This document shows positions 6,943 to 14,362 of a DNA stretch of 43,897 nt, piece after piece. The DNA is from Oscillospiraceae bacterium (GTDB lineage: Bacteria; Bacillota; Clostridia; Oscillospirales; Oscillospiraceae). A program made the translations under genes and the position numbers. The stretch spans positions 1 through 43,897 of the forward strand of contig WQTE01000008.1 of the NCBI GenBank assembly GCA_009786445.1, written 5' to 3'. The notes under the pieces were generated by a model. The model saw nothing but the letters and a program-made list of their open reading frames with translations. It ran no database searches and was not told where the DNA came from. Every line of letters starts with the position of its first letter. Positions within the stretch are counted from its first letter, which is position 1.

Positions 6943-7130
6943 AAGCCTTGCCGTCTCTCCGTGCTGTCACCACCTGTTGAGAGCATCTGCCGTGGTTGCC
7001 ATCAGTCACGTCCTCAACTAACGTCTCACGCTATTACCGCACACGCGTGAAAATAACCCGTACTTATTCGTAACCATTAACTTAACTATGGTCGGCGGTT
7101 AGATTGGATGGTATATAAACGCCCTAGCGG

Positions 7131-8015
7131 TTATAACTCGTCCATCGATACTTGCTCTGCATCGTCACTGTCTGCATCGTCACCTTTAGGCGGCTCGCTT
7201 GCGCTCTCGGTTGGAGTGTCATCGGGTGGTTGTGGGTTCACCTCTGCAACTACTTCGCCTATTTCAGCACCATCAACATATTCAACTGTGCCGTCGGCAT
7301 CAATCATGGCAGTGTCGCGTTCATACGCCTCTCGCATTTCGATAGACATAAACCCCCACTTGCTAATTAGCTGGCGTATCATTGTTTTTAAAGCCATAGC
7401 ATCAAAGTTTTTCTCCCAATGGGTGTAACCTTTTTTCGCTGCGTAACCCTTTGAATAACGAAGGGCGTGTTGCTCCATCTTGTCCTTGCTCCAATAAAAT
7501 GATTTTTCAAAGCCATTGAGATACTTAAGATATGCGTAATAACCTACCGTCTCAGCCGTTTCCCGCACAAGCTCATCTTGTATAATGTTAATATCAATTT
7601 CTCCGGTAAAGGGATTGTAGCTGTTTAGTTCGCCTTTTTTTATTTCCAGCACATCAATATTTTTGTATTGACCTGATCGGATAGCCAGTTGTATGTACCC
7701 TTTGTAGCCGAGGATAAAGGTTGCTACCATTCGATTGTTTTTGTTGTCTTTGAACGGCACAAGATAATACTGGCCAAGCTGCGGCGAGGGTGACAGGTTA
7801 AGGCTCTCGCCAAGCAACGCACACGACAATATTGTTCCAGCATCACACTCTTGGAGCGCAGGGTTGACCGCAACCGCAGAACTGATTGCAGCGACAAACC
7901 GCTGTGCGCGTTTCGGGTCTTGCAATGTGTTGTTGATTAGCTTTTTGTAGCCCTCAGTCTGTATAGCAACTGAGAATTTCGGTTTTTGTGCTTTCGCTAT
8001 TGCTGTGTTGCTCAT
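7131..8015 (-). CDS. recT: RecT-family single-strand annealing recombinase
   Basis: A 294-residue protein with the RecT core: residues from about 20 to 215, including LLGESLNLSPSPQLGQYYLVPF, TFILGYKGYIQLAIRSGQYK and the C-terminal AMALKTMIRQLISKWG. RecT coats single-stranded DNA and anneals complementary strands in phage recombination. The last 50 residues are acidic and Pro/Ser-rich (PPDDTPTES, DDADSDDAEQ), as in relatives. GGAGG precedes the ATG at 8015. No RecE-type exonuclease is seen; a DUF1351 protein lies upstream, as in many Gram-positive phages. Confidence 0.92.
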   Translation of the reverse strand: MSNTAIAKAQKPKFSVAIQTEGYKKLINNTLQDPKRAQRFVAAISSAVAVNPALQECDAGTILSCALLGESLNLSPSPQLGQYYLVPFKDNKNNRMVATFILGYKGYIQLAIRSGQYKNIDVLEIKKGELNSYNPFTGEIDINIIQDELVRETAETVGYYAYLKYLNGFEKSFYWSKDKMEQHALRYSKGYAAKKGYTHWEKNFDAMALKTMIRQLISKWGFMSIEMREAYERDTAMIDADGTVEYVDGAEIGEVVAEVNPQPPDDTPTESASEPPKGDDADSDDAEQVSMDEL

Positions 8016-8016
8016 C

Positions 8017-8304
8017 TTATAAATCCTCCGCTCTAATTTCTTCTGTTTCTATTGCCCGTTCTTCGCTCTTTGGCACATACAGTTTATCGATGGTCTTGAG
8101 TTTCGACATCCACCGCTCATCGACCTTGCTTTCCGGCACGTTTACCGCCGAAACTTTAGCTACGCTCTCACTATTGCCAACTGGAGCAATAACTAAATCA
8201 CCAACAGCAAGGTCTATTCCCGCAAAATAGGTGTACTCCCTGCCATCATACTCGTCGGAGTTCTTCTTGTTTTGATATTGAACAGATACCAAGGGCTTAC
8301 TCAT
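8017..8304 (-). CDS. Small phage protein beside recT, unknown function
   Basis: A 95-residue protein. The central block GREYTYFAGIDLAVGDLVIAPVGNSESVAKVSAVNVPES has the alternation of a small beta-barrel and resembles short proteins common in Firmicutes phage recombination operons. It overlaps the end of the DUF1351 gene by eight bases and its stop lies one base before the recT start codon. GGAGG lies eight bases before its ATG. Function not known. Confidence 0.65.
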   Translation of the reverse strand: MSKPLVSVQYQNKKNSDEYDGREYTYFAGIDLAVGDLVIAPVGNSESVAKVSAVNVPESKVDERWMSKLKTIDKLYVPKSEERAIETEEIRAEDL

Positions 8305-9148
8305 ATTTGTAACCTCCGTCTACGATGAATTTTTTTAACTCTCTCAGCTTTGACAATGGTGCAGTCACCTTAAAAGTAACCGTCTTAACCGGGTCGTCAT
8401 AAACCACTGGCGGGGCTGTCGGTGGAGCAAGAGGAGGAGCAACAGCGGCATCCACTTTGTTTTCCACCTCTTGCTCGGCTGCCTTTTGCTCTTCCCTTGC
8501 TGCTTGCACTTCTAATTGCATCTTGATAGCCTTGTGCCGTTCCGCAACAATCGAGATAGATTCCGCTGCGCTTAGAGATTTTTTGAACTCCGCAAGGATT
8601 TCGCCCTTTAACTCTTCCGGTTGTGTCTCTATCGCCTTTATGTCTGCAACAACTGATTCTATGCGCTCCTTGCATATCTTCTTTAGGGCGGTTTCGGTGG
8701 TTGACATTTTGAACACCGGCATTATTTGTCGTTCAAAATCCGCATAATCCACAACGCCGCTTGATTCAGCGCACTCGTTAAAGAAGGTGAAAAGTTTGTC
8801 AATCTTGACCGACCTCAATTCGTCCTCAACCTCTTTGATTTTGGAGTCCAGAATTTCTTTAGCAGCTTTGTATTTGTCGCTTATGCACTCTTTGTAGACA
8901 GTCTCAAACTCGTCATACGGATTGAGTACCTGTTGCTTGACAATCTTGCGTAGCTTTTCCGCATCGGCAAATTCCTTATTAAACTCAGTACGGATTTTCT
9001 TGACCGCCTTCACTGATTCCTCATCGCACACGAGGGTATCTACGATTGACAACCTGCTGTCAATTTCCTCCGCAACGGTTTTTAACCGTTCTTTAATAAC
9101 AGGGATTTGCTCAACAACAATCAGATCCATTGTTATGAGTTCGCTCAT
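8297..9148 (-). CDS. DUF1351-family phage protein
   Basis: A 283-residue protein. It has a long coiled-coil-like N-terminal and central region (VKAVKKIRTEFNKEFADAEKLRK, YDEFETVYKE, SKIKEVEDELRSVK), a Pro/Ala-rich hinge (about 235-250) and a C-terminal TFKVTAPLSKLRELKKFIVDGGYKYE. This layout fits DUF1351, found next to recT in many Gram-positive phages, where it may work in recombination. AGGAG precedes the ATG at 9148, which overlaps the upstream stop (ATGA). Confidence 0.8.
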   Translation of the reverse strand: MSELITMDLIVVEQIPVIKERLKTVAEEIDSRLSIVDTLVCDEESVKAVKKIRTEFNKEFADAEKLRKIVKQQVLNPYDEFETVYKECISDKYKAAKEILDSKIKEVEDELRSVKIDKLFTFFNECAESSGVVDYADFERQIMPVFKMSTTETALKKICKERIESVVADIKAIETQPEELKGEILAEFKKSLSAAESISIVAERHKAIKMQLEVQAAREEQKAAEQEVENKVDAAVAPPLAPPTAPPVVYDDPVKTVTFKVTAPLSKLRELKKFIVDGGYKYE

Positions 9149-9519
9149 TGTTCACTTTCTCCTTTTAAGTAGTTATTTATTAAGTGCATCAATAGGTCTT
9201 GCATTGTAGTAAACCCCTGCACTTTCATACGTTGTTGCAACTTCGTATAAACGCTCCTTTCAAGCCTGCATGAAACACGGTGCGGCATCTTGTTTCCACC
9301 TCTCACACGCCGTTTTACTTCATCTATGTTGTCCGGCGCACAAAATTCTATAATTGCATTCATAATCTTGGGGTCTATTTTGATTCCGTATTTATAGCCA
9401 TTTTCACACTTCGAGAGCATAGCTTTATCAAAAGCCGGACATATCGGCTTGACGGCTTCTACAACGTCCATCATCTTTTTTCCGCTCTCTAATCGTATTT
9501 GCTTTAACAAACGTGACAT
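9145..9519 (-). CDS. Phage HTH-like plus RHH-like small protein
   Basis: A 124-residue protein. Residues 1-60 (MSRLLKQIRLESGKKMMDV ... AMLSKCENGYKYGIKIDP) resemble an XRE-type helix-turn-helix. Residues 78-120 (PHRVSCRLERSVYTKLQQRM...TTMQDLLMHLINNYL) resemble a ribbon-helix-helix. It may be a DNA-binding regulator. GAGGTGTAGCA precedes the ATG. Family function unknown. Confidence 0.65.
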   Translation of the reverse strand: MSRLLKQIRLESGKKMMDVVEAVKPICPAFDKAMLSKCENGYKYGIKIDPKIMNAIIEFCAPDNIDEVKRRVRGGNKMPHRVSCRLERSVYTKLQQRMKVQGFTTMQDLLMHLINNYLKGESEQ

Positions 9520-9521
9520 TG

Positions 9522-9734
9522 CTACACCTCGGCCTTTCTATCGGACTTGATTGATGGTCCCCATCCGAGCAACATTTTTGGGAAAAATCCATTTTCAGAT
9601 TTGGTGCGCTTCTGTTGTAGTGGTTCGTTCACCCCTGCACCACACTCGCTACAGTAAACGGCTAACCATGTATCATGTACATTCGCTCTTAGTGTTATTC
9701 CGCAGTCGGAACATTTTCTTGTTACATTGCTCAT
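9522..9734 (-). CDS. Small zinc-ribbon phage protein
   Basis: A 70-residue protein with two CxxC pairs (CSDCGIT and CSECGAG, about residues 8-35), a typical zinc ribbon. The ATG at 9734 overlaps the stop of the upstream gene (ATGA). No function is assigned beyond probable zinc binding. Confidence 0.6.
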   Translation of the reverse strand: MSNVTRKCSDCGITLRANVHDTWLAVYCSECGAGVNEPLQQKRTKSENGFFPKMLLGWGPSIKSDRKAEV

Positions 9735-9967
9735 TCTGACTGTACCTCCACCAACGAATATCTTTTGAATGAAACGCTTTCGCCATATCTGTTTTTTGAC
9801 TTATCCCACTCGTCCTTGATGGTGTGTCCGCGTTCTTTTAGGTCGAGTATTCGCCTTGGCAGATGTGCTACTCCAAGTTCTGAAAAAGCTTCAAATGAAC
9901 TGATTGAGCCGAAATCATTCATGTATTTAAGAACTCGGTCACACTGAGTTGGCTTGCTTAACCTCAT
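9731..9967 (-). CDS. Phage winged-helix-like small protein
   Basis: A 78-residue protein with the pattern VLKYMNDFGSISSFEAFSELG followed by RRILDLKERGHTIKDEW and RYGESVSFKRYSL. This is the small helix-turn-helix protein widespread in phage early regions (substrate unknown). A GAAGGATT site precedes the ATG. The 18-base leader containing this site is repeated before the next gene upstream. Confidence 0.65.
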   Translation of the reverse strand: MRLSKPTQCDRVLKYMNDFGSISSFEAFSELGVAHLPRRILDLKERGHTIKDEWDKSKNRYGESVSFKRYSLVEVQSE

Positions 9968-9993
9968 AATCCTTCAATCCTTTCTCGTTCACG

Positions 9994-10200
9994 CTACATG
10001 CAAACCATTACATCCAAGCAGATGGTTTCGCACTCGTCATGTGTGGCGACAATCCTCACAGTTTCGTGTTTAGGTTCAAAAATATTCGTTGCTTCACACC
10101 GATAACATTCAATGTCAGCACCATTTACGTGGACGGTTACTTCAACATCATCACCGGGTTCACAACGAGATAATTCTTTTATTAGTTCCCAAACTTTCAT
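9994..10200 (-). CDS. Small hypothetical phage protein
   Basis: A 68-residue protein (MKVWELIKELSRCEPGDDV...). The start MKVWELIKEL..CEPGDDVEV is the type seen in short phage proteins with a helix followed by beta strands. GAAGGATT precedes the ATG. Function unknown. Confidence 0.5.
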   Translation of the reverse strand: MKVWELIKELSRCEPGDDVEVTVHVNGADIECYRCEATNIFEPKHETVRIVATHDECETICLDVMVCM

Positions 10201-10206
10201 AATCCT

Positions 10207-10533
10207 TCAATCCTTCTTATAGCGTAATTGTTCTTCCGACCAATCGGGGTATCTCAGTTGCAGATATTTCCTAAATAGCCTGTCTATACTCTTTCGCTCC
10301 TCCGGATAGCCGTGGTCGTGTTTATCGTGGCAAGGAATGCACATAACACCAAGATTTTGTTCTATTCCGAGTCCGCTCAAGCTACGAGGTATATAATGAG
10401 CCACTGAGAGCATATCGCCGCGTTTGCATATAATGCACAATGGGCTTATTCCATCGTCGCTGTCACGCTCGTAAACGGCTTTTCTGACTTTTTGAGATAT
10501 ATCTAATGCGCGTGTCCGTTTCGACTTAGGCAT
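10207..10533 (-). CDS. HNH endonuclease family protein
   Basis: A 108-residue protein. It shows CIIC, then AHYIPRSLSGLGIEQNLGVMCIPCHDKHDHG, the HNH (His-Asn-His, with two CxxC zinc pairs) nuclease motif. Such small HNH proteins in phages act as nicking or packaging-associated nucleases. The preferred start is ATG at 10533 after AAGGAAAG; it overlaps the stop of the 58-residue gene upstream (ATGCCTAA). Position in the early rather than packaging block makes its exact task uncertain. Confidence 0.8.
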   Translation of the reverse strand: MPKSKRTRALDISQKVRKAVYERDSDDGISPLCIICKRGDMLSVAHYIPRSLSGLGIEQNLGVMCIPCHDKHDHGYPEERKSIDRLFRKYLQLRYPDWSEEQLRYKKD

Positions 10534-10702
10534 CTTTTTTACTTTCCTTTTCGAGTATCGCATCAGCATTGGGCTGTTTCATAAATTCGATGAACGAGTG
10601 ATATGCCGCCGCAGCGAGATTTTTCTGATTCTGTGTTGGGATTGAGTCGTAATCAGGTTCAACAGGGTTTCCGTCATCGTAATAGAGATTACACTTGCTC
10701 AT
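10526..10702 (-). CDS. 58-residue phage protein
   Basis: A short gene encoding MSKCNLYYDDGNPVEPDYDS and ending KESKKDA. ATG at 10702 overlaps the upstream HTH gene stop (ATGA) and the stop overlaps the HNH gene start. The sequence CNLYYDDG.PVE.DY.SIP..NQKNLAAAAYHSFI resembles a recurrent small phage protein. Function unknown; tight coupling on both sides supports it being real. Confidence 0.65.
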   Translation of the reverse strand: MSKCNLYYDDGNPVEPDYDSIPTQNQKNLAAAAYHSFIEFMKQPNADAILEKESKKDA

Positions 10703-10989
10703 TCTGTCGCTCCTTCTTCTATTTCAATTGATAAAGTACATTTCAATAACAAGTTGGAGTTAATTTGCTTTTGTGGTTCATGTTGCAACTCCCATCCCAC
10801 GAGGTATGAAGGGCTTACCTCCAAAATATGAGCAATATGCTCTATAAGACTGAGCGAAGGTTCTCGTATGCCAGACTCCCAATTGCCAACAACACCGCTC
10901 CTCATTCCTAATTTTTTGGCTAGAGATGCTTGAGACAATTTGGCATCTTCTCGGCATTCTTTAAGCCTCTTTTGAAACAGCACATTCAT
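10699..10989 (-). CDS. XRE-family helix-turn-helix regulator
   Basis: A 96-residue protein with an N-terminal HTH (FQKRLKECREDAKLSQASLAKKLGMRSGVVGNWESGIREPSLSLI, about 5-50) and a short C-terminal extension. GGAGG lies seven bases before ATG 10989, which overlaps the stop of the first HTH gene. Its order at the head of the leftward operon suggests a Cro- or antirepressor-like role. Confidence 0.8.
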   Translation of the reverse strand: MNVLFQKRLKECREDAKLSQASLAKKLGMRSGVVGNWESGIREPSLSLIEHIAHILEVSPSYLVGWELQHEPQKQINSNLLLKCTLSIEIEEGATE

Positions 10990-11189
10990 CACTGCGCCTC
11001 CATCATCAGTGAATCCATAGTCACACCGAAAACATCAGCGATACTCTTTAACAAAGTTGCAGAGGGTTGTTTTTGCCCTATCTCTAATTGTGCAATCATG
11101 TTTTGAACTACGTGAACACGGTCTGCGAGTTCCTGTTGAGAGAATCCCTCTTTTTCTCTTAGTTCACGTATCCTTTTTACATTTACCAT
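10989..11189 (-). CDS. Cro-like XRE helix-turn-helix protein
   Basis: A 66-residue single-HTH protein (RIRELREKEGFSQQELADRVHVVQNMIAQLEIGQKQPSATLLKSIAD). It is the first gene of the leftward early operon, the place of Cro in temperate phages. It faces the rightward immunity genes across a 259-base intergenic region with operators. The binding target is not shown. Confidence 0.8.
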   Translation of the reverse strand: MVNVKRIRELREKEGFSQQELADRVHVVQNMIAQLEIGQKQPSATLLKSIADVFGVTMDSLMMEAQ

Positions 11190-11226
11190 ATGTTGTACCT
11201 CACAATTCAGTTACCGCAATATATTC

Positions 11227-11255
11227 TTGCAATTTCCCCGCAGTCGTGGTATAAT
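11227..11255 (+). promoter_or_regulatory. Rightward promoter (TTGCAA-17-TATAAT)
   Basis: TTGCAA at 11227-11232 and a perfect TATAAT at 11250-11255, 17 bases apart. It would start transcription toward the small gene at 11449 and the repressor. Confidence 0.6.
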
Positions 11256-11330
11256 TAAGTTGCTACATTCAATTAAATGCCATTCTTGCGGGGATTATTG
11301 CGCCCTTCGGTATTACTGGGTAAGTGCAAG

Positions 11331-11352
11331 TATAATTCACCACAGGGTGAAT
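11331..11352 (+). promoter_or_regulatory. Operator 1 with overlapping -10 box
   Basis: TTCACC-ACAG-GGTGAA (11336-11351) is a perfect inverted repeat, and TATAAT (11331-11336) touches its left arm. A protein bound here would block that promoter. Confidence 0.65.
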
Positions 11353-11365
11353 GTCAACACAAATC

Positions 11366-11381
11366 TTCACCTTTTGGTGAA
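11366..11381. promoter_or_regulatory. Operator 2
   Basis: TTCACC-TTTT-GGTGAA, the same arms as operator 1, centred 30 bases downstream of it. Confidence 0.65.
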
Positions 11382-11448
11382 TTTAGTTGATTATACAAAA
11401 AGAACACCCTGCATTTGTGCAAGGTGCATAAGGAAAGGTTTGGCTTAC

Positions 11449-11652
11449 ATGGAGAAAGATTTTCAAGAGTTTAAAGATGGAATGCCTGAGTTTGATAGTC
11501 TGCTACCAGAGTTAATCCGCGGAGTGCTTGCCAAAGAGTCTCACGGCTTTACTGATGATGAAGTTAAGTTTATTGCAAAATTGTCTGCAAGCGTTTCGTT
11601 TGTTCTTCTCGACTGTTATCACCGTTGGTTGAACCTTCCCGAAGAACGTTGA
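11449..11652 (+). CDS. Small acidic phage protein in the immunity region
   Basis: A 67-residue protein beginning MEKDFQEFKDGMPEFDSLLP. The start ATG at 11449 is preceded by AGGAAAGG with about ten bases of spacing. It has an acidic N-terminus and a helical C-terminus (DEVKFIAKLSASVSFVLLDCYHRWL). Function unknown. A minus-strand frame overlaps its 3' half. Confidence 0.6.
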   Translation: MEKDFQEFKDGMPEFDSLLPELIRGVLAKESHGFTDDEVKFIAKLSASVSFVLLDCYHRWLNLPEER

Positions 11653-11748
11653 CACATCGCACATAGCGTTAAGCCTGTCGCTGAGTGTTGTAGTAGTTAA
11701 ATAGTCATGTTTTTCGTGATTATTCTCTAAATAAGCGTTATCTTTCAC
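11512..11748 (-). CDS. Possible small antisense-oriented phage gene
   Basis: A 78-codon frame starting GTG at 11748 with GGGAGG seven bases before it, and a minus-strand TATAAT-like box adjoining operator 3. It overlaps the 3' half of the plus-strand gene at 11449, so one of the two may be spurious, or only its first 30 codons may be meaningful. The protein is not recognised. Confidence 0.3.
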   Translation of the reverse strand: MKDNAYLENNHEKHDYLTTTTLSDRLNAMCDVSTFFGKVQPTVITVEKNKRNACRQFCNKLNFIISKAVRLFGKHSAD

Positions 11749-11778
11749 CGTGATACCTCCCTAGGTGTTTAGGGTTAT

Positions 11779-11800
11779 TATAATTCACCATATGGTGAAT
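11779..11800 (+). promoter_or_regulatory. Operator 3 and repressor promoter
   Basis: TTCACC-ATAT-GGTGAA (11784-11799), with TATAAT at 11779-11784 overlapping its left arm, lies 17 bases before the repressor start codon. This arrangement fits autoregulation by the repressor. Confidence 0.65.
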
Positions 11801-11816
11801 GTCAAGGAGGTTTACT

Positions 11817-12182
11817 ATGGCTTTCCAAGAACGAATCATGGAACTCATTAACAAAAAAAACACAACACGAAGCAAAATGCTTAAAGACCTTGAAATCAAT
11901 CACAACGCTTTCGCAAAATGGAGCAAACCTGATGCTTTTCCTGATGCAAAGAACTTAATAAAAATCGCAAATTATTTCAACGTATCGGCTGACTTTCTAC
12001 TTGGCTTGCCTATGCAGGGATTGGCACAAGACGAACAAAAACTTGTAGAGGACTACAGAGAACTAAACGACCAAGGCAAAGAATGGATAAGGCAAAATAT
12101 GGCTACCGGGCTACACGCATATAAAAAACCTGCTACTTTTCCCAACGTGGAAAGTGCGGTAGGCGGCAATATTATCGCATAA
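11817..12182 (+). CDS. XRE-family phage repressor
   Basis: A 121-residue protein with an N-terminal HTH (ERIMELINKKNTTRSKMLKDLEINHNAFAKWSKPDAFPDAKNLIKIANYFNVSADFLLG) and a C-terminal helix pair. There is no LexA-like protease domain. The start is ATG 11817 after AAGGAGG; an upstream in-frame ATG lies inside the operator. Three identical-arm operators surround it, so it is the most likely immunity repressor of the prophage. Confidence 0.8.
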   Translation: MAFQERIMELINKKNTTRSKMLKDLEINHNAFAKWSKPDAFPDAKNLIKIANYFNVSADFLLGLPMQGLAQDEQKLVEDYRELNDQGKEWIRQNMATGLHAYKKPATFPNVESAVGGNIIA

Positions 12183-12316
12183 AACTAACCGTATGGCATA
12201 AAAACCCTGCTTTTTGTATTGATAGAAGTTTTTTAACGCAGTTGTCGTTATTTGGCGACCGTTATTATATAACTTAATACAACATAATATAACGAAATAC
12301 GTTAGGAGAATTTGAG

Positions 12317-12511
12317 ATGAGCTTAAACGAATGGGGCTTAATACCCGGATCACAGGACAATTTATTGCCGGAGGATGCGCCGATGCTGTCGGAGTTGGAA
12401 TGTAGCCTTGTGAATATCTTTAGAGGTTTGCCCGAAGATGTTGGAAAAAAGTATTTGCAGGCTATGTTTTCTGAGGCTATGTCGTTGCTTGAGTCTGATA
12501 ATCCACAATAA
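12317..12511 (+). CDS. Small acidic phage protein
   Basis: A 64-residue protein (MSLNEWGLIPGSQDNLLPED...). ATG at 12317 follows TAGGAG. The sequence between the repressor and this gene (12183-12316) is AT-rich with short inverted copies of CGTTAT/ATAACG, perhaps another regulatory site. It lies 20 bases before the integrase gene. Function unknown. Confidence 0.55.
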   Translation: MSLNEWGLIPGSQDNLLPEDAPMLSELECSLVNIFRGLPEDVGKKYLQAMFSEAMSLLESDNPQ

Positions 12512-12531
12512 TGTAGTAAGGTGGTGGTTAA

Positions 12532-14112
12532 GTGCCTAAGAAAGAAGTTGCAACTCCGCAGATTGCGGTAATATACGCCCGATTTAGCAGCAGGGGGCAG
12601 AACGAAGAAAGCATAGAACAGCAAATTGCGAAGTGTGAAGCATACGCAACCGCTAACAATCTTGTTGTTACTGAGGTGTATTCCGACAGTGCAATCTCAG
12701 GCAAAACAGACCGCCGCCCTGACTTCCAGAAGATGATGCGCCATGCAGAGCGAAAGCAGTTCAATGTCGTAATTACATATAAGTCAAACCGTATGGGTCG
12801 GGATATGCTAAACGCCATGATGTACGAGAACAAGCTGGCAAAGCTTGGAATCAAGGTTGTGTACTCAGATGAAGAATTTGGCGACAATGCTGCCGGCAGA
12901 TTTGCGCTTCGCATGATGATGAATGTCAATCAATTCTACAGCGAAAATATGGCAGAGGATATCAAGCGAGGGCTAATGCATAATGCCGAGCGTTGCATGA
13001 TTACAAACGGATTTCTTCCGCTTGGTTATAAAAAGGGAGCGGATGGTAAATATGCGCTTGACCCACCAAACGCCGACATAGTGAGAGAGATTTTTAGCCG
13101 TGTAGCCAGCGGTGAGCAGTATGTCGAAATTGCAAGGGATTTAAACGCTCGCGGCATAAGGACAAAACAAGGCAATGAATGGGGAAAAAACAGCTTCCAT
13201 TCCATACTTGATAACGAAAGGTATACAGGGGTATACCTTTACGACAAAGTAAGGGTAGAGGGAGGGGTGCCACAGATTATAGAAAAGGAGTTGTTCTTGA
13301 AAGTGCAGGATTACTTAAAGTCTAAAAAAAATCCAAGAGGACGAAAGAGGGGGGGCGGGGAGTATCTTTTAACTGGAAAACTATTTTGCGGAAAATGCGG
13401 TTCTCCTATGGTCGGGAAATCCGGCACTGGCAAAATGGGCAAGCTACACTTTTACTACGTCTGCAAAGCAAGGGAAGCAAACAAATCTTGCAAGATGAAA
13501 AATGTTAGGCGTGATTGGGCTGAGAGAGAAATTGCTAATGCCTTAAAACAACTGCTCGCCGATGACGAAATGATAGGGAAGATGGCAGATGCGGTAATTG
13601 CTTTTGCCAAGGAGTATCGTGAGAGGTCAGATATAGCAATCTTAGATTCTCAGCTTAAAGAAACAAAAAAAGCACTCGCCAATATGACGAGTGCAATAGA
13701 ACAAGGTATAGTGACCGAAACCACAAAGGAAAGGCTTGAAGAGTTGGAAGCGGAGAAGAGGCGCATTGAGAATCAACTGCTGCTTGAAAACGCCGAGGTG
13801 CTTGACGTATCAAAGGATAAGCTGCTAAAATGGTACAAGATGTTCAGGCATGGAGATATTGAAGATAAATCCTATCAGAGAGACTTAATTAACAATGTGC
13901 TTATAGCCGCATATGTGTACGATGACCATTTCAAGATCGACACAAACGCCACAGGGCGTAGCCGAAAAATCAAGGTGCCATTTAAGGTCATAAACGAGAT
14001 AGAGAGCGGTGGAGCGGAGTGTTCGTATAAAATCTTCTCTGAGCCACCACAATTCGCCCAAAAATCGTTGCATTGCAATGGTTTTTGGTGTTTTTTGTGT
14101 GTTTTTTGTTGA
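12532..14112 (+). CDS. Large serine recombinase (phage integrase)
   Basis: A 526-residue protein. The N-terminal resolvase domain (about 10-150) has YARFSS with catalytic Ser about 19, and KSNRMGRD. The recombinase domain follows (GFLPLGYKKG ... GIRTKQGNEWG ... ILDNERYTGVY). A zinc-ribbon region LFCGKCGSPMVG ... YYVCKA comes next, then a coiled coil (about 370-430). This is the architecture of large serine integrases that insert phage DNA at attB. The start is GTG at 12532 after AAGGTGG. The last residues (CNGFWCFLCVFC) are atypical and run through a palindrome, as if the 3' end crosses the integration point. Confidence 0.9.
   Translation: MPKKEVATPQIAVIYARFSSRGQNEESIEQQIAKCEAYATANNLVVTEVYSDSAISGKTDRRPDFQKMMRHAERKQFNVVITYKSNRMGRDMLNAMMYENKLAKLGIKVVYSDEEFGDNAAGRFALRMMMNVNQFYSENMAEDIKRGLMHNAERCMITNGFLPLGYKKGADGKYALDPPNADIVREIFSRVASGEQYVEIARDLNARGIRTKQGNEWGKNSFHSILDNERYTGVYLYDKVRVEGGVPQIIEKELFLKVQDYLKSKKNPRGRKRGGGEYLLTGKLFCGKCGSPMVGKSGTGKMGKLHFYYVCKAREANKSCKMKNVRRDWAEREIANALKQLLADDEMIGKMADAVIAFAKEYRERSDIAILDSQLKETKKALANMTSAIEQGIVTETTKERLEELEAEKRRIENQLLLENAEVLDVSKDKLLKWYKMFRHGDIEDKSYQRDLINNVLIAAYVYDDHFKIDTNATGRSRKIKVPFKVINEIESGGAECSYKIFSEPPQFAQKSLHCNGFWCFLCVFC
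14058..14088. other. Imperfect 31-base palindrome at the integrase 3' end: candidate att hybrid site
   Basis: The arms CCAAAAATCGTTGCA and TGCAATGGTTTTTGG around a central T match at 13 of 15 positions. Serine integrase sites are imperfect inverted repeats next to the int gene, so this may be the prophage-host junction. A T-rich stretch follows, so a terminator is the alternative. Confidence 0.4.
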
Positions 14113-14165
14113 ATAGGGCAGCAAATTACTTTTACAAATAAATGGCAAATAAATTATTTTTTCAA

Positions 14166-14195
14166 TTGACAATCATATGCTTTTTGATATATAAT
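14166..14195 (+). promoter_or_regulatory. Promoter of the hybrid kinase operon (TTGACA-18-TATAAT)
   Basis: Perfect consensus boxes at 14166-14171 and 14190-14195 with an 18-base spacer. The kinase start codon is about 165 bases downstream, giving a long leader. Confidence 0.75.
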
Positions 14196-14249
14196 TCGGG
14201 TCTATTTAAAAGCTCTAAAATCATTGAAAACACTGCTCAAAACGCACAT

Positions 14250-14281
14250 GATGCGTTATTGCGGCTGCAAGAGAACGCATC
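14250..14281 (+). promoter_or_regulatory. Leader hairpin upstream of the kinase gene
   Basis: GATGCGTT and AACGCATC form a perfect eight-pair stem around a 16-base loop in the 5' leader, followed by TTTTC. It could be a weak attenuator or an RNA-binding site; no known riboswitch was recognised. Confidence 0.4.
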
Positions 14282-14362
14282 TTTTCAGCAGACCCTAATT
14301 CGTAACCTGTAAGTAAGAGTTTTTTCGCAAAACCACACCACATACTATAAGGAGAGTGTAGT

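Larger units (their letters stand above)
6723..7130 (-). other. 408-base gap between recT and the MBL gene with strong RNA structure potential
   Basis: No convincing protein gene. An 86-codon frame (6726-6986) ends with its stop in usual operon spacing before the MBL gene but lacks a ribosome site. A start with GAGGA in front at about 7000 gives only MATTADALNRW then TGA. The stretch holds a perfect nine-pair hairpin and a nested multi-helix structure, listed separately. It could be a non-coding RNA, a regulatory leader, or a decayed gene. Confidence 0.5.

Noticed and set aside
6726-6986. An 86-codon protein gene before the MBL gene
   Set aside because: The stop position is right for an operon, but no ribosome site precedes the ATG and the product is not recognisable; kept only as part of the structured gap.
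13340-13370. G7 run in the integrase gene as a phase-variation tract
   Set aside because: It is shorter, broken by a C, and codes for an ordinary basic linker.
14200-14362. A known riboswitch in the kinase leader
   Set aside because: The leader has a hairpin but I could not match it to c-di-GMP or other riboswitch consensus features.
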